Source: Sceloporus undulatus | Lineage: Eukaryota > Chordata > Lepidosauria > Squamata > Phrynosomatidae | Length of the DNA stretch: 64,000 bases | NCBI RefSeq assembly: GCF_019175285.1 | Contig: NC_056523.1 | Coordinates: 184,146,674 to 184,210,673, forward strand | Reading direction: 5' to 3' | In this document: positions 12,110 through 21,300 of the stretch, in pieces | Layout: every line of letters begins with the position of its first letter | Position numbering within the stretch: the stretch's first letter is position 1 | Translations under genes and position numbers: made by a program | Notes under the pieces: model-generated | What the model saw: only the letters and a program-made list of their open reading frames with translations | The model's database searches: none | Told to the model about the DNA's origin: nothing

Positions 12110-12310
12110 TGCTTCCAGGACATGGCCCTCTTATGTAATTTTATGATACCAAAATCATGAATGCAGAAGTCCTATTATTAGTAAAATGGTGCCTCATATA
12201 AAGAGAAAAATCAAGGTTTGCTTTTGGGGGAGAAGGTGGGTTGCGTAAATATTTTCAGACCATGGTCAATTGAATCCATAGATGCAGAATCCACGGATAT
12301 TTCCACCACT
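12110..12310. mobile_element. degraded pogo-type MITE
   Basis: The interior modules AAAATGGTGCCTCATATAAA, GAAAAATCAAGGTTTGC, TTGAATCCATAGATGCAG and ATCCACGGATA match the pogo-type element at 5014. Both ends are eroded. Confidence 0.6.
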
Positions 12311-12389
12311 TTGGTTGTGCTTCTGTTTAAAATAATTAATCATAATAATAGGCATTAATGCTGCTTTATTCCAAACTGACAAAAATAAA

Positions 12390-12610
12390 CAGAAAATTAG
12401 TGTAAGTGGAAGAGTTTTTCCAGTGAAAAATTAATGCAAGCAGAAGTTTTTGGAGCAGAATGTTAGTGCTAGAGGAAGAGATTTTCCAGCAAAAAAATAG
12501 TGGAAGGGGAATGGTTTATCCAGCAGAAGTGTTTAGTGTAAATAGAAGAGATTTTGTGGCAGAAAATTAATGCTAGAGAAAGGGGTTTTTTTCCAGCAGA
12601 AAATTAGCGA
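12390..12610. repeat. degenerate minisatellite, unit about 40 bp
   Basis: Five to six diverged units share the pattern AAAATTAGTGCNAGNGGAAG followed by AGATTTTCCAGCAG. It abuts the block containing the minus-strand terminal exon and may belong to that element's 3' side. Confidence 0.65.
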
Positions 12611-12885
12611 TGGGATTTATATTCCCATCACTTCTCAGGAGGGAAGGAGGGAAGGAGAAGTTTGCAAGGGAGGTTTCTGTTTCACTCCTTGCTTCCCCAA
12701 ACCGAAGGCAGCATTGGGATTTATATTCCCATTTATATTTCCCTCTGGATTTAATATTCCCAGAAATTTGCAAGGGTTTTCCAAGGATTTGTGTAAAGCT
12801 GGTATTTCTATGTGCATGCTATTAAGAAAATGGTTTTTATTAAGAAATAAATGTTGCTTTTCATATTGTTTAGAAATAATAACTT

Positions 12886-12891
12886 TTTATT
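12886..12891 (-). terminator. poly(A) signal AATAAA on the minus strand
   Basis: The + strand TTTATT here reads AATAAA on the minus strand, about 210 bp downstream of the stop codon of the 13100-13485 exon. A second AATAAA-like site lies near 12830. Spacing suits a 3' UTR, but the region is AT-rich, so chance occurrence is possible. Confidence 0.35.
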
Positions 12892-13099
12892 ATTCATAGC
12901 ATAATTCCATTTCTGCCCATAAATTGTTAACTCCACAAAATAGAATTAGGTCAAATATTTGGCAGATGTATATAAGCACTACACTAGTTTACACAATGTG
13001 ATACTATTGTAAGACTACATTTCGCATACATTGTTAAGGGTTACAAATTGCTAATATTTAACACATATCTGTTACTAACCCTATCTTTACTGCTGAATA

Positions 13100-13485
13100 T
13101 TATGGAGAAAAGGGAACAGGTTTCCGAATAATTCTTTGTGACCTTACTTTGGACGCTGGTACCATAATGCTACTAGTACCTGGGTCATTCCCATCAATGT
13201 GCACCACACATTCTTTATCACCAGGCTCAATCGAATCCTGCTTGTGTCTCACTACCCTGATTTCTTTAGTTTGCAATTTTGAACAAGCCTCCTTATAGGT
13301 TGACGAGAGATCTTTCAAAACAGAAATAAGCTCCATAAAATTTGAATTAGTTTTATCCAAAAACATTTTATTCCACTGCATCTCTTTCCTCAGTCGATCA
13401 TCATTGTTCGCACATTTTCTTGCAACTAGTCTTTTCATGCTTTCAAAAGGCTTCAAAGATGCAATTTTGCGGGCAGCGTTGGTTG
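13100..13485 (-). CDS. putative terminal coding exon of an unidentified gene or transposon
   Basis: I do not recognise this protein. On the minus strand a good acceptor (TTCTGCTTATTACAG) ends at 13486. From 13485 a frame with two leading bases stays open for 127 codons to a stop at 13100-13102. The translation starts TNAARKIASLKPFESMKRL and is Lys/Arg/Asp/Glu-rich. A probable helical segment runs KEMQWNKMFLDKTNSN, and a basic KVRSQRIIRKP motif lies near the C-terminus. A poly(A) signal follows about 210 bp later. Composition resembles the C-terminal part of Myb/SANT-like proteins carried by Harbinger-type transposons, but this is a weak resemblance. It may be an exon of a domesticated or host gene whose other exons lie beyond 14 kb. 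Chance survival of such a frame is possible but not likely. Confidence 0.35.
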
Positions 13486-13595
13486 CTGTAATAAGCAGAA
13501 AAAAAATTCTTTAGACAGTGAATTCCTGCATGGAAACACACACTATCAGAACTTTTCCCCAGTCTTGGCTTATCTGATGTATGGGTTCTTTCAGG

Positions 13596-13664
13596 CTTGC
13601 AAAATGTCACTAGAGAGGGAATTCCTGCATGGAAGATCATGCATGCCTCTAACAAAACCATGTT
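13596..13664. repeat. 69-bp direct repeat, copy 1
   Basis: By eye identical to 13803-13871, offset by 207 bp. It begins CTTGCAAAATGTCACTAGAG and ends ACAAAACCATGTT. A shorter diverged piece (GAATTCCTGCATGGAA) recurs at about 13520. Confidence 0.9.
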
Positions 13665-13802
13665 CCTGCATTCTAAGGTCACTCACTAAAAGCGAGTCCC
13701 CTGGGGTGGCTAGACTGCTGACCATGAGAGGCTTGCCATCCTTCCTATTGTCCTGCAGAAAGTCGTGCATGGCACATTCCAAGGGAGCTGCTGGACTGCC
13801 AC

Positions 13803-13871
13803 CTTGCAAAATGTCACTAGAGAGGGAATTCCTGCATGGAAGATCATGCATGCCTCTAACAAAACCATGTT
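13803..13871. repeat. 69-bp direct repeat, copy 2
   Basis: Identical to copy 1. On the minus strand both copies lie in one open frame of about 100 codons and encode the repeated peptide HGFVRGMHDLPCRNSLSSD followed by ILQ. Perfect identity points to recent duplication, conversion or selection. No family is recognised. Confidence 0.9.
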
Positions 13872-14039
13872 TGTTACTGAGCTGGGCATCCACAGTGGAA
13901 AGGCAAAGTCAATGGCAGATGTTTGAAAGTTGCCAAGAACACTGTCATTAGAGAGGGAGTTTATATTTCCATCTGGATTTTATATTCCCTGGATGTAATA
14001 TTCCCATTTATATTTTCCATGGTTTATAAAAAGAACGAA

Positions 14040-14172
14040 AAAAAGAATCGATTTCAAATGGGAACGCATGCGGGGTGATCTAGAACCGTTCTAGGTTTAA
14101 ATCAGGTTCAAATGGGCACGCCTCTCTCTGAATTCGATTCGTAACCCGCGTTAAACCCCAGTGGAAACAGCC
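14040..14172. mobile_element. probable end of a DNA transposon
   Basis: Reverse-complemented, it begins GGGGCTGTTTCCACTGGGG and continues TTTAACGCGGGTTACGAATC with CpG-rich, unit-like motifs typical of lizard non-autonomous DNA transposons. The partner terminus was not found downstream. It may bound the 12.4-14.2 kb block on one side. Confidence 0.35.
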
Positions 14173-14834
14173 CCAGAGAAGGACTAAGAAGCCCTTCTTT
14201 TCTGATAAAAAGGTTCCATTTCAAGTAGCAGCTTTAGCTTGCTTCGGTAGGAAAAAAAGGGCAAAAGAAGAAACATGGAACACATAGTTATAGTCTAAAG
14301 TCACTGTTCTTTCTACAGAGTTTGCGAACTGAGGCAGCAAAAAGGTGGGAGGGGTGTTTAAATCAAGGCAGACACCATCTTTTCCCTTCTGACTCACAGC
14401 AGGTATCAATTAAAGGCAAATAACAGAGAGTGTTATCAGTGGTGCTAGAGAAGATAATAGATGAAAAAAATTCATCATGTTCACATTTCACTGTGAAAAC
14501 ATCCATTCTACATTTGCAAAATCTGCCTACAGAAGGGAAAGCATTTTAGCTCATGAAATCCCTGCATTTCCAAGGTTTGTGGAGAAGAAAACCTGGAAAC
14601 ATCACCCAAGGAGACTTTCCGCTGTGCCTTCTGCATCCGGACCTGTCTACCCCGGATTGGCCTTTTCAGTCATCAATGCGCTTGTACAAAGCGCGGGATG
14701 AGTCCTTCCTGAATCTTCGTTCGTGAAGCAAAGCCAGAGAGAGAGCGGGGAGAAGAAAAATACACACATAATCACATATAATCATTTGTGTACCTCCAAA
14801 ACTATATGCAACTGAAAGCGTGCATTACAAATAC

Positions 14835-14990
14835 AGTTGGTCTCCCAGCTCCATGGATTTTTTATCCACAGATTCAATCATCCATGACTTGAATATATTC
14901 CAAAATAGCAAACTTTGATTTTGCCATTTTATATAAGGGACACTAATTTACTACACCATTTTATTTAATGGGACTTGAGCACCCACTGTC
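14835..14990. mobile_element. pogo-type MITE, degraded, inverted relative to the 5014 copy
   Basis: Starts CAGTTGGTCTCCCAGCTCCA and contains TTTTTTATCCACAGATTCAA, AACTTTGATTTTGCC, ATATAAGGGACAC and TTTAATGGGACTTGAGCA, the reverse complement of the 5014 family interior. Confidence 0.7.
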
Positions 14991-15014
14991 AATGCAGAAA
15001 AGGAGAAACAGAGG

Positions 15015-15213
15015 CTGCCGCCACACTACATAATTAATGCATTTTGGCACGGCTTTAGCTGTCATGATTCCATCCTGGGATTTGTAGCATCAGAGCTCTC
15101 TGTCAGAGAAGACAAAATATCTCACAGAACTACAAACCCCAGGATTCTGTAACATTAAGTGATGGAGGTTAAAGCAATGTCAAACTGCTTTAAGTCCGCA
15201 GTGTAGCTGCAGC
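15015..15213. mobile_element. MITE family A copy
   Basis: Left arm CTGGGATTTGTAGCATCAG and right arm CAGAACTACAAACCCCAGG surround the GAGCTCTCTGTCAGAGAAG centre. The outer CACACTACATAATTAATGC and GCAGTGTAGCTGCAGC are the inverted ends. Confidence 0.7.
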
Positions 15214-15287
15214 ACCAGTTTCACAATCCAACAAGGATCCAGAGTAGAAGAAAAATCCTACTGGGATCCTGAAAAACATGACAGGGG

Positions 15288-15511
15288 GGCTATTTCACAG
15301 TACATTTTGCACATTAAATCAGTTTGATTCCACTTTAATGGCAACATTCTATAGAATCCTGGAATTTGCAGTGCAGGAATGCACTAGAGGAGTACCCTAG
15401 CGGAGAAATCCAAGTACGTCTCCCTAAACTGAAAGTCCAAGGATTTCATAGGATACAATATAGCAGCTAAACTGGAATCATAGTGCTTTTAGTGTATACT
15501 GTGAAAGAGCC
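15288..15511. mobile_element. MITE family B copy (TTTCACAGTA termini)
   Basis: Left end GGCTATTTCACAGTACATT. The right end, reverse-complemented, reads GGCTCTTTCACAGTATACAC. The interior has the inverted ATAGAATCCTGGAATTTG and GGATTTCATAGGATAC. Related copies lie at 36553, 38922 and 48718. Families A and B share interior motifs but differ at the tips. Confidence 0.7.
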
Positions 15512-16309
15512 TAAGAAGAAGACTGTTTTTCAAATTCCTACAAAAATACATGCACTAGATTTCTGTATGATCCATTCACATGCAGAAAATCTGTAATTTT
15601 TTTCCCATTAGGAATACATTGGCAACACTTCTTCTCCTATCCATCAAACAAAACCCACTTGGGCATGATTTTAGGATTGCCAGATTTTTAAATAAAACAT
15701 CAAATATAAGGGCCTACTTTCTGGGACTGGTTCCCACCATCACAATCACCATCCAGGTTGTGTACAGGACCCAGAGTAGTTCTGGTGTGGTGCCCTATGT
15801 TTCTCACATCTTCAAGTGAGCCTAAGGTAGGTTTTATTTGGGAGGGGGTGGTATTGGGGGGGGGGGTAACAAAGACCATCTGGTCAACTGAGATGAGCAG
15901 AGGCATAGTATATTGGGGCAAAATGAGGGCTTTTTCAGGACTGGTACCCAAACTTTGGCCCCAAACAGGCCGACAGCAAGTGCTGGCTTGGGGGAAGCAT
16001 GGGGAAATGGTGTTTAGATGATGCATGCCTCAACACCACCCCCAAGCCAGTGTCACACTGCCTGCCCAACCAGATGGTGAGCAGCATTTCACTGCTCTAG
16101 CAGTACAGCATTAATACACCGCATGCCGCAGGAGCACTGAAAAGTTGCAGCAGCTGAAAGGGCGCCCTTTTGCTGGCTCAGAAAGGAGCAGCACTTTGTC
16201 ACTTCTTTTTGAGCTGGCAAATAGCTGGATCAGGGCTGCAGTGTGAGGTTGCCACAGCCCCGATCCAGCACTCAAAGGGGCAATGTGACACCACCCATTT
16301 AGGGCCATC

Positions 16310-16650
16310 TGTTTTGTTTACTTTAAGGATTTCTTCTTTCCTGTTGAAGTTGTCCAGGTGTTTCTGAATTTCAATGGGCTCCCTATCCATTCTGACCTGA
16401 TAGTTGTTGGCATGGTTCAGAATTTCAGTGTATTCAAACAGCATTTTTGCCCAGGATGGTTTATAATGTGTACTGCAATTACCGATATTTCTGGCTGACC
16501 TAGTCTGCAGTGTCTCTCATGTTTCTTGATTCGTGTTTGAACACTGCATTTGGTGATCCCTATGTAGACTTGTCCACAGCTGTACAGTATGTGGTAAACT
16601 CCTATTGCTGTGAGAGGGTCTCTCCTGTCCTTCGCTGAGTGCAGCATTTG
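16310..16650 (-). mobile_element. Penelope-like element fragment with GIY-YIG endonuclease domain
   Basis: Minus-strand translation contains GVYHILYSCGQVYIGITK and RIKKHERHCRLGQPE, the GIY-YIG signature region of Penelope-like retroelements. Downstream come FEYTEILNHANNYQVR and IEIQKHLDNFNRKEE in an adjacent frame. In complete elements this endonuclease follows the reverse transcriptase. Here only the 3' end survives, and the copy is broken. It is a decayed fossil, not a host gene. Confidence 0.85.
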
Positions 16651-16717
16651 CTGGATTTTATTGGTTGGTTTGTAGAAAATAAAGGAAAATCAGTGATATT
16701 AACAAAAAAGAACCATG

Positions 16718-17822
16718 GGCGGGATACAGACGGGCAAAAAGGGATGTGTTCATGACGTCATGAAGGTATAGCCTTCAGACGGCCCTTACCTGAATGCCGC
16801 CATGAACACACCACCCGCACGCCCCAAGCGGGAAGAAGCGGCATTAAAAAGGTGCTGCTTTTCCCCGCTTCTTTTCTATATAGTGCGCAGCTGCACATCT
16901 CTGTCTGTAAGCTGCTGCACTGGTACGCCAGAATTGCTACGCCGCTAATTTAAGTTGCCCATTTAAAAGCTCCGTGTCTGCTGCGTCGCATAATGAGTCG
17001 GGGTCCTGGAACATGCACAGTTTGCAGTCAGGCTTTAATTGCAGCGTCAGCTGCCATGCAGGTGTGGAAGCTGCAGCACAGATGCAGCGCATTTTAAGAC
17101 TCGTAACCCTAACCCTAACCCTAACCCTAACCCTAGAGCTGCATGTACGTATGCGCTGCTAGAATCGTGGAAAGTTTGGACTTTAAAGTGCACCCCTACA
17201 CACATTCCTGTGCCATTTTCACCTAACAATAAAAAAAACGCTAAAACTTTAAATATTTACATATGTACAAGGGAGGTGATGGGGGATGGCAGGGGGACAG
17301 CGGTGGCAGCGGCGACAGCTGTGGCTGTGCATTGCAGATTCAGCAAGAGCGCAGGGACCAAAGGAGAGGAGACATCCATGATGCTGGTGACATTGGCAAT
17401 GTGCAAGCGGACAAGGATGCCAACAACAGCTGATCACCAGCTGGCAGGAGACCACCTTTGTTCTTGGCCAGGGCAGGGGAAAAAGTTTAAAGGGGCTTGG
17501 GTGCTTTAAATGTGCACATATGCTTTCTGCCACCGGTGCTGAGCACCGCAGCTGCACAGCTGTGCATCCGCCAGCCGGCAAAAGAAAAAAAAGCCCCGTT
17601 TTTGGCCGCCCGTGAGGAAGCTGCCTCTCTCATTGCAGTGTCCTCCGAGGCGGCGGTATGGAAACTGCGGGTCAGAAACGGCCCCAGGTGAGGCGTCTTC
17701 ACTGCCCCCCATGTGGAAGCCCCATACACCTGAGCCACGCCCCCAGGGCGGGCGGTCTGGAGGCTCCGTATTCAGCAGAATACACCTCCAAGACGTCTTC
17801 CCCTGCCCGTCTGTATCCCGCC
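16718..17822. mobile_element. GC-rich non-autonomous DNA transposon with perfect 19-bp TIRs
   Basis: The left terminus GGCGGGATACAGACGGGCA (16718-16736) is repeated perfectly in inverted orientation at 17804-17822. The 1.1-kb interior is CpG-rich, has no transposase frame, and carries a telomere-like tract at 17104. No clean target duplication is visible (CAT/ATG against ATA). The GGGC-TACAGAC terminus resembles PIF/Harbinger-like ends, including one near 33990. It interrupts the interval between the Penelope fragment and the L1 end. Confidence 0.8.
17104..17135. repeat. interstitial telomere-like repeat (TAACCC)n
   Basis: Five perfect TAACCC units plus TA, 32 bp, lying inside the GC-rich DNA transposon. 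The vertebrate telomere repeat is recognised directly. Confidence 0.95.
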
Positions 17823-17837
17823 ATAGGAATTAAATAT

Positions 17838-18357
17838 ACAGTTTCACAGAATTTGAGGGAGACTTTTTATGAGATATATCTTTGTTAGTGTTTAACCCCA
17901 GTTAAGCTTGCTAATATGTATAAATTAAAAGATAACAAGTTCTGACAATGTGGGAAGATGGAAGAAACATTCTATCATTGCTAGTGGACTTGGGAACATG
18001 CTAAAAAAATTTGGAGAGAAATAAATGAAGTAATTGGTACTATTATAAAGATGGATTTACAACTAAAAGCAGAATTATATCTTTCAGGTATGCTTGAGGA
18101 TAATGTGGAAAGAAAGTATGAAAAAATAGTTCAATATATGATTACTATAGTGAGAGTCGCTGCTGAAGGAGAAAGAGGAGGGTATGAAATAGGTTAAAGA
18201 AGAAAAGTTAGAGTTAGAGTTAAAATAAAGAAGAGAGATTATTAATGATATGATGCTTTAAAAGTGTTATGGTTTGACTGTGTTTGCACGTAGGATGTAG
18301 TCTATGTTTGAAGTTTTTTTTTTAATATTGACTAATAAAACTTATTTTAAAAATGTA
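17838..18357 (+). mobile_element. L1-type LINE 3' fragment (ORF2 C-terminus and 3' UTR)
   Basis: Translated pieces read RETFYEIYL, LTPVKLANMYKLKDNKF, MEETFYHCWWTWEHAKKIW and KYEKIVQYMITIVRVAA. They match the C-terminal ORF2 pattern of L1 elements (TFYH-WW-C region, then YMITAAR). Frameshifts and stops interrupt it. It ends in an A-rich stretch containing AATAAAACTTATTTT. It is 5'-truncated and begins at the edge of the preceding DNA transposon. Confidence 0.8.
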
Positions 18358-18365
18358 AACAAAAC

Positions 18366-18722
18366 TTGGCTACCAGTCCTGAAAAACACCAAAATCAATA
18401 CCTAGCAAATGCAAATGAAAACCATCCAGGGTGAGGGGGATTTCCCAGCAGACAAGAGATCATGAATTAAATAGACACCCTGAGGCCTTGCCATTCAACA
18501 ACAGAATAATACACAGATTAACATGCAAATCACTTCCTCTCAACTGACAGTATAAATACCTCACTTTCTTCCATGCCATCCTTTTCTGAAGATGCCAGCC
18601 ACAGCTGCTGGTGAAACGGCAGGAATTTCCTGTTCTAGAACATGGCCTCATAGCCCAAAAACCCCACAAAAAAAACTATGGATGCCAGCCATGAAAGCCT
18701 TTGACTTCACAAGTTCAAAATT
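18366..18722 (+). mobile_element. Penelope-like terminal region (pLTR-type)
   Basis: Contains GAAGATGCCAGCCACAGCTG, TTCTAGAACATGGCCTCATA and GGATGCCAGCCATGAAAGCC, a sequence shared with 60399-60522. In amniote genomes this motif set marks Penelope-like element ends. It is a decayed copy on the + strand, opposite to the GIY-YIG fragment at 16310, so the two are probably separate insertions. Confidence 0.65.
18586..18620 (+). ncRNA. hammerhead-ribozyme-like core (relic)
   Basis: CTGAAGA (CUGANGA box) at 18586-18592 is followed by GCCAGC and GCTGGT forming a 5-6 bp stem II. GAAAC then sits at 18613-18617 and GGC at 18618-18620, the cleavage-site position. Hammerhead motifs in Penelope-like elements are established. 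Activity of this copy is doubtful and untested. Confidence 0.5.
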
Positions 18723-18734
18723 TGTACTCAACTC

Positions 18735-19940
18735 AGCAGAAGAGTGGAGAGGGCAAAATCTTGCCCTTCCCTGTAAATTTCAGTGAGAGCAAACTGCTAC
18801 AACCTCTCCAAGCTTGTCTCTTTTTCCTCATTAATAACTTTTGCCATTGTGACCACACTCTGGCATGGCTTGGCCACATGTGTCCCAATTTTCATCTGTA
18901 AAATCTTGGAGAGTATGGCAAAATTTGGCCCATTAATGGTTTTATCTATTTAGCTTTCCCTTGTTCTTTATAAGTCAGGAGCTCTGAACATCCCAACACT
19001 GTTTTACTACCAAGACCTGGAGGGAAGGGGCTGTCAGGAGAGAGAACCAAAAAAATGAAGACAGGATCAATAATTGAGATTCACAGCTAAATATGTCCTG
19101 CTTGCAGGCACTGGGATAAATTAGTTATAAGGATGATTATTATTATCCCTTCAACCAATGCCCAGGGAGACTGTAGATTCTCCATCACTAGCAGGTTGTC
19201 CATCAAGGATAACATGGCAGTCATATTGAGATCTCTCAGCAAGATGCATTTTAATAGGCTTGATCTGCTGGTAGCTGGAAGGAGCTCCTTGCCCTGTGTT
19301 TTCCAAAGGGTCAGAGCAAGTAAATTATATCAGAGAGTGAGTCATGGTCTGTGTATTCTGGGAGATTTTAGTTACAGAAGGCAAAAGAAAGCAGCAGCCC
19401 ATTATGCTCAGCCAGGATGGGTGGAATGAAATTCACAAGGACATGTGCCAAGACAAAAGTAGAGAGACTCTCCCTTTACCACTGCCATCTCCATCAGATG
19501 GCAATGTACTCCTTCCTGGAGTGAGAGGAAAATCTCATGCCTTATGCCTCCCACATTTCAGTCAGAAATTCAGCAGATACAGTTTTCTCCAACATAGAGA
19601 TGAAAAGGTTAAGGATTTAATTTCTGCTTGGCACAAAGTCATTAAAATCACAGAGAGGTTACTCTGAAAAGAAAAAGAGTAGCTATCCTTGTTAGTGAGC
19701 CTACCAGTCTTCAGTAAAGGGCCAGCCCTGCTGGGCAAGATGCTGAAGAGACCTGCTTCAGACAGTCACATTATGGTATATGGAAAGGGCATGTGGAAAC
19801 AGAAACTGATCAAGTGATGAGGCAAGACTTTTTTAACATGCTGCCTGCATCAGCCGTCTGAAGTAACCGGCATTTCTGTCCCGCATGAGAAGGCAATGGC
19901 CAGGGGGCTCCAGAGAAACCGTAACTGGAGTTACCCTCCC
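18735..19940. other. intergenic stretch with no gene recognised
   Basis: No repeats I can name and no frame with splice or start context. The segment 19133-19667 has two moderately long overlapping frames whose translations look random. Confidence 0.4.
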
Positions 19941-19947
19941 ATACCAT

Positions 19948-20118
19948 CTTAACTAAGGACAGAAACAACAAAATGCAGACATCTTACTAACATCTCTAAT
20001 TTTTCTCCTGTTTGGTATGTAACATCTTGCCTGATGAAGAATCCAGTGGAGCTTCAAAAGCTTGCAACAAATGTATTGTGCATTTCGGTTGGCCAATAAA
20101 AATATTACTGTTTGGTAG
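19948..20118 (+). repeat. tandem-paired repeat, copy 1 (probable Penelope-type 3' end)
   Basis: Shares with 20520-20712 the modules CATCTTACTAACATCTCTAA, CTCCTGTTTGGTATGTAAC, TGATGAAGAA, CTTCAAAAGCTTGCAA and TTTCGGTTGGCCAATAAA. The CTGATGAAG...GAAAGCTTGC pattern is a recurring retroelement end in vertebrates. The family call is tentative. Confidence 0.6.
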
Positions 20119-20519
20119 ATTTTTATTTGAATTTACTAAATGGCCAACACAGCTACTCCTGCATGTTTTCTGGATTGTGAGATGCCACATTGTAGCTGCA
20201 ACAGGGGAACCCTGAAGAGTGAGCCAGTGGACTGGGACCTTCAGCCAAAGTGAAACAATTTTTTTCTTCTCAAATGTGGACCAGATTGGAATGTTGTACC
20301 TCTACACCTACCAAAATGTTCCTGATGCAAAAACATGGAGACTTCATGAGGAATCTATTGTTCTCTGTCTACAAAGAGGCCTGTGGCCTCACAGGAATGG
20401 AGATATATTGGATTGCAAAAGAGGAGTCCTTGTTGATATGTAAATGGACTTTAAATTTCCTAGACTTTGCCCAAGTGCCCCATGGATAGAGAAGGAGGGG
20501 CCAGCCTGCTAAACATACC

Positions 20520-20712
20520 CTCCCCATACTATCTTAACTAAGGAGAGAAACAACAAAATGCAAACATCTTACTAACATCTCTAATTTTTCTCCTGTTTGG
20601 TATGTAACATCTTGCTTGATGAAGAAAGCAGTTTAGCTTCAAAAGCTTGCAATAAGTATACTGTGCATTTCGGTTGGCCAATAAAGATATCACTGTTTGG
20701 TGGATTCATGCC
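20520..20712 (+). repeat. tandem-paired repeat, copy 2 (probable Penelope-type 3' end)
   Basis: Second copy, same orientation, 570 bp downstream of the first at high identity. The intervening sequence does not resemble either copy. Confidence 0.6.
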
Positions 20713-20931
20713 TGGAAGTGTTAAACTCATTCTGTTCATTTTATCCCCTGGACAATCCTGCATCTATGTTCCCTGTTACAGGTGGACTCGCCAAAAAACA
20801 AAAAACAAAAGCCTGCTACATAACCTATTTGTGACATATTTCTATGTGCATTCAGGGGCAGGGGAGGGAGGGCACTTACTTTATGAGGTAGCTGAAGATG
20901 GGAGGGATTGTTCCTTTGTTTTTTGAACTGG

Positions 20932-21150
20932 TACAGTGGTTTGAGCATTGCACTATGGCTCTGAAGATCAAGGTTTAAATCCCCAGCTCTCATGTAAAAC
21001 CAGCTCTGCCATGACTTTCCCCAAAGTTACCTTGGGCAAGTCATAGTTTTTCAGCCTCAGAGGATGGCAATGGCAAGCCCTCTCTGAAGAAAGTTGCCAA
21101 AAAAAACCATGTCATAGGTTCACCATAAGTCAGAAACAACTTGAAAGAAC
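20932..21150 (+). mobile_element. tRNA-headed SINE, full length
   Basis: Head GGTACAGTGGTTTGAGCATT, B-box-like GGTTTAAATCCCC, body GGGCAAGTCATAGTTTTTCA then GCCTCAGAGGATGGCAATGG, and tail CACCATAAGTCAGAAACAAC then TTGAAAGAACAAGAA. Confidence 0.85.
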
Positions 21151-21300
21151 AAGAAGTCCTTTCCAAGCCTTCATATCTTTTCCCAGCCTCAAACTGAAAA
21201 GTGAATGCAAAAAGTAGTCATGAAGATCATACATACAAATGAACTCTTTCATGCCACTGGATAGTTGTTAATGTTTGGCCATGATGCTAACAAGGACTCT

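Noticed and set aside
13596-13871. CRISPR-like array from the two 69-bp repeats
   Set aside because: There are only two perfect copies, the unit is too long, the spacing is 138 bp, and the host is a vertebrate.
16730-17820. CpG-island promoter
   Set aside because: The GC-rich block is bounded by perfect terminal inverted repeats and is a transposon. The islands at 33.5 and 57.5-59.3 kb are also mobile or tandem DNA.
18586-18620. Host-encoded functional ribozyme
   Set aside because: The core lies in a Penelope-type repeat shared with 60399, so a retroelement origin is the simpler reading.
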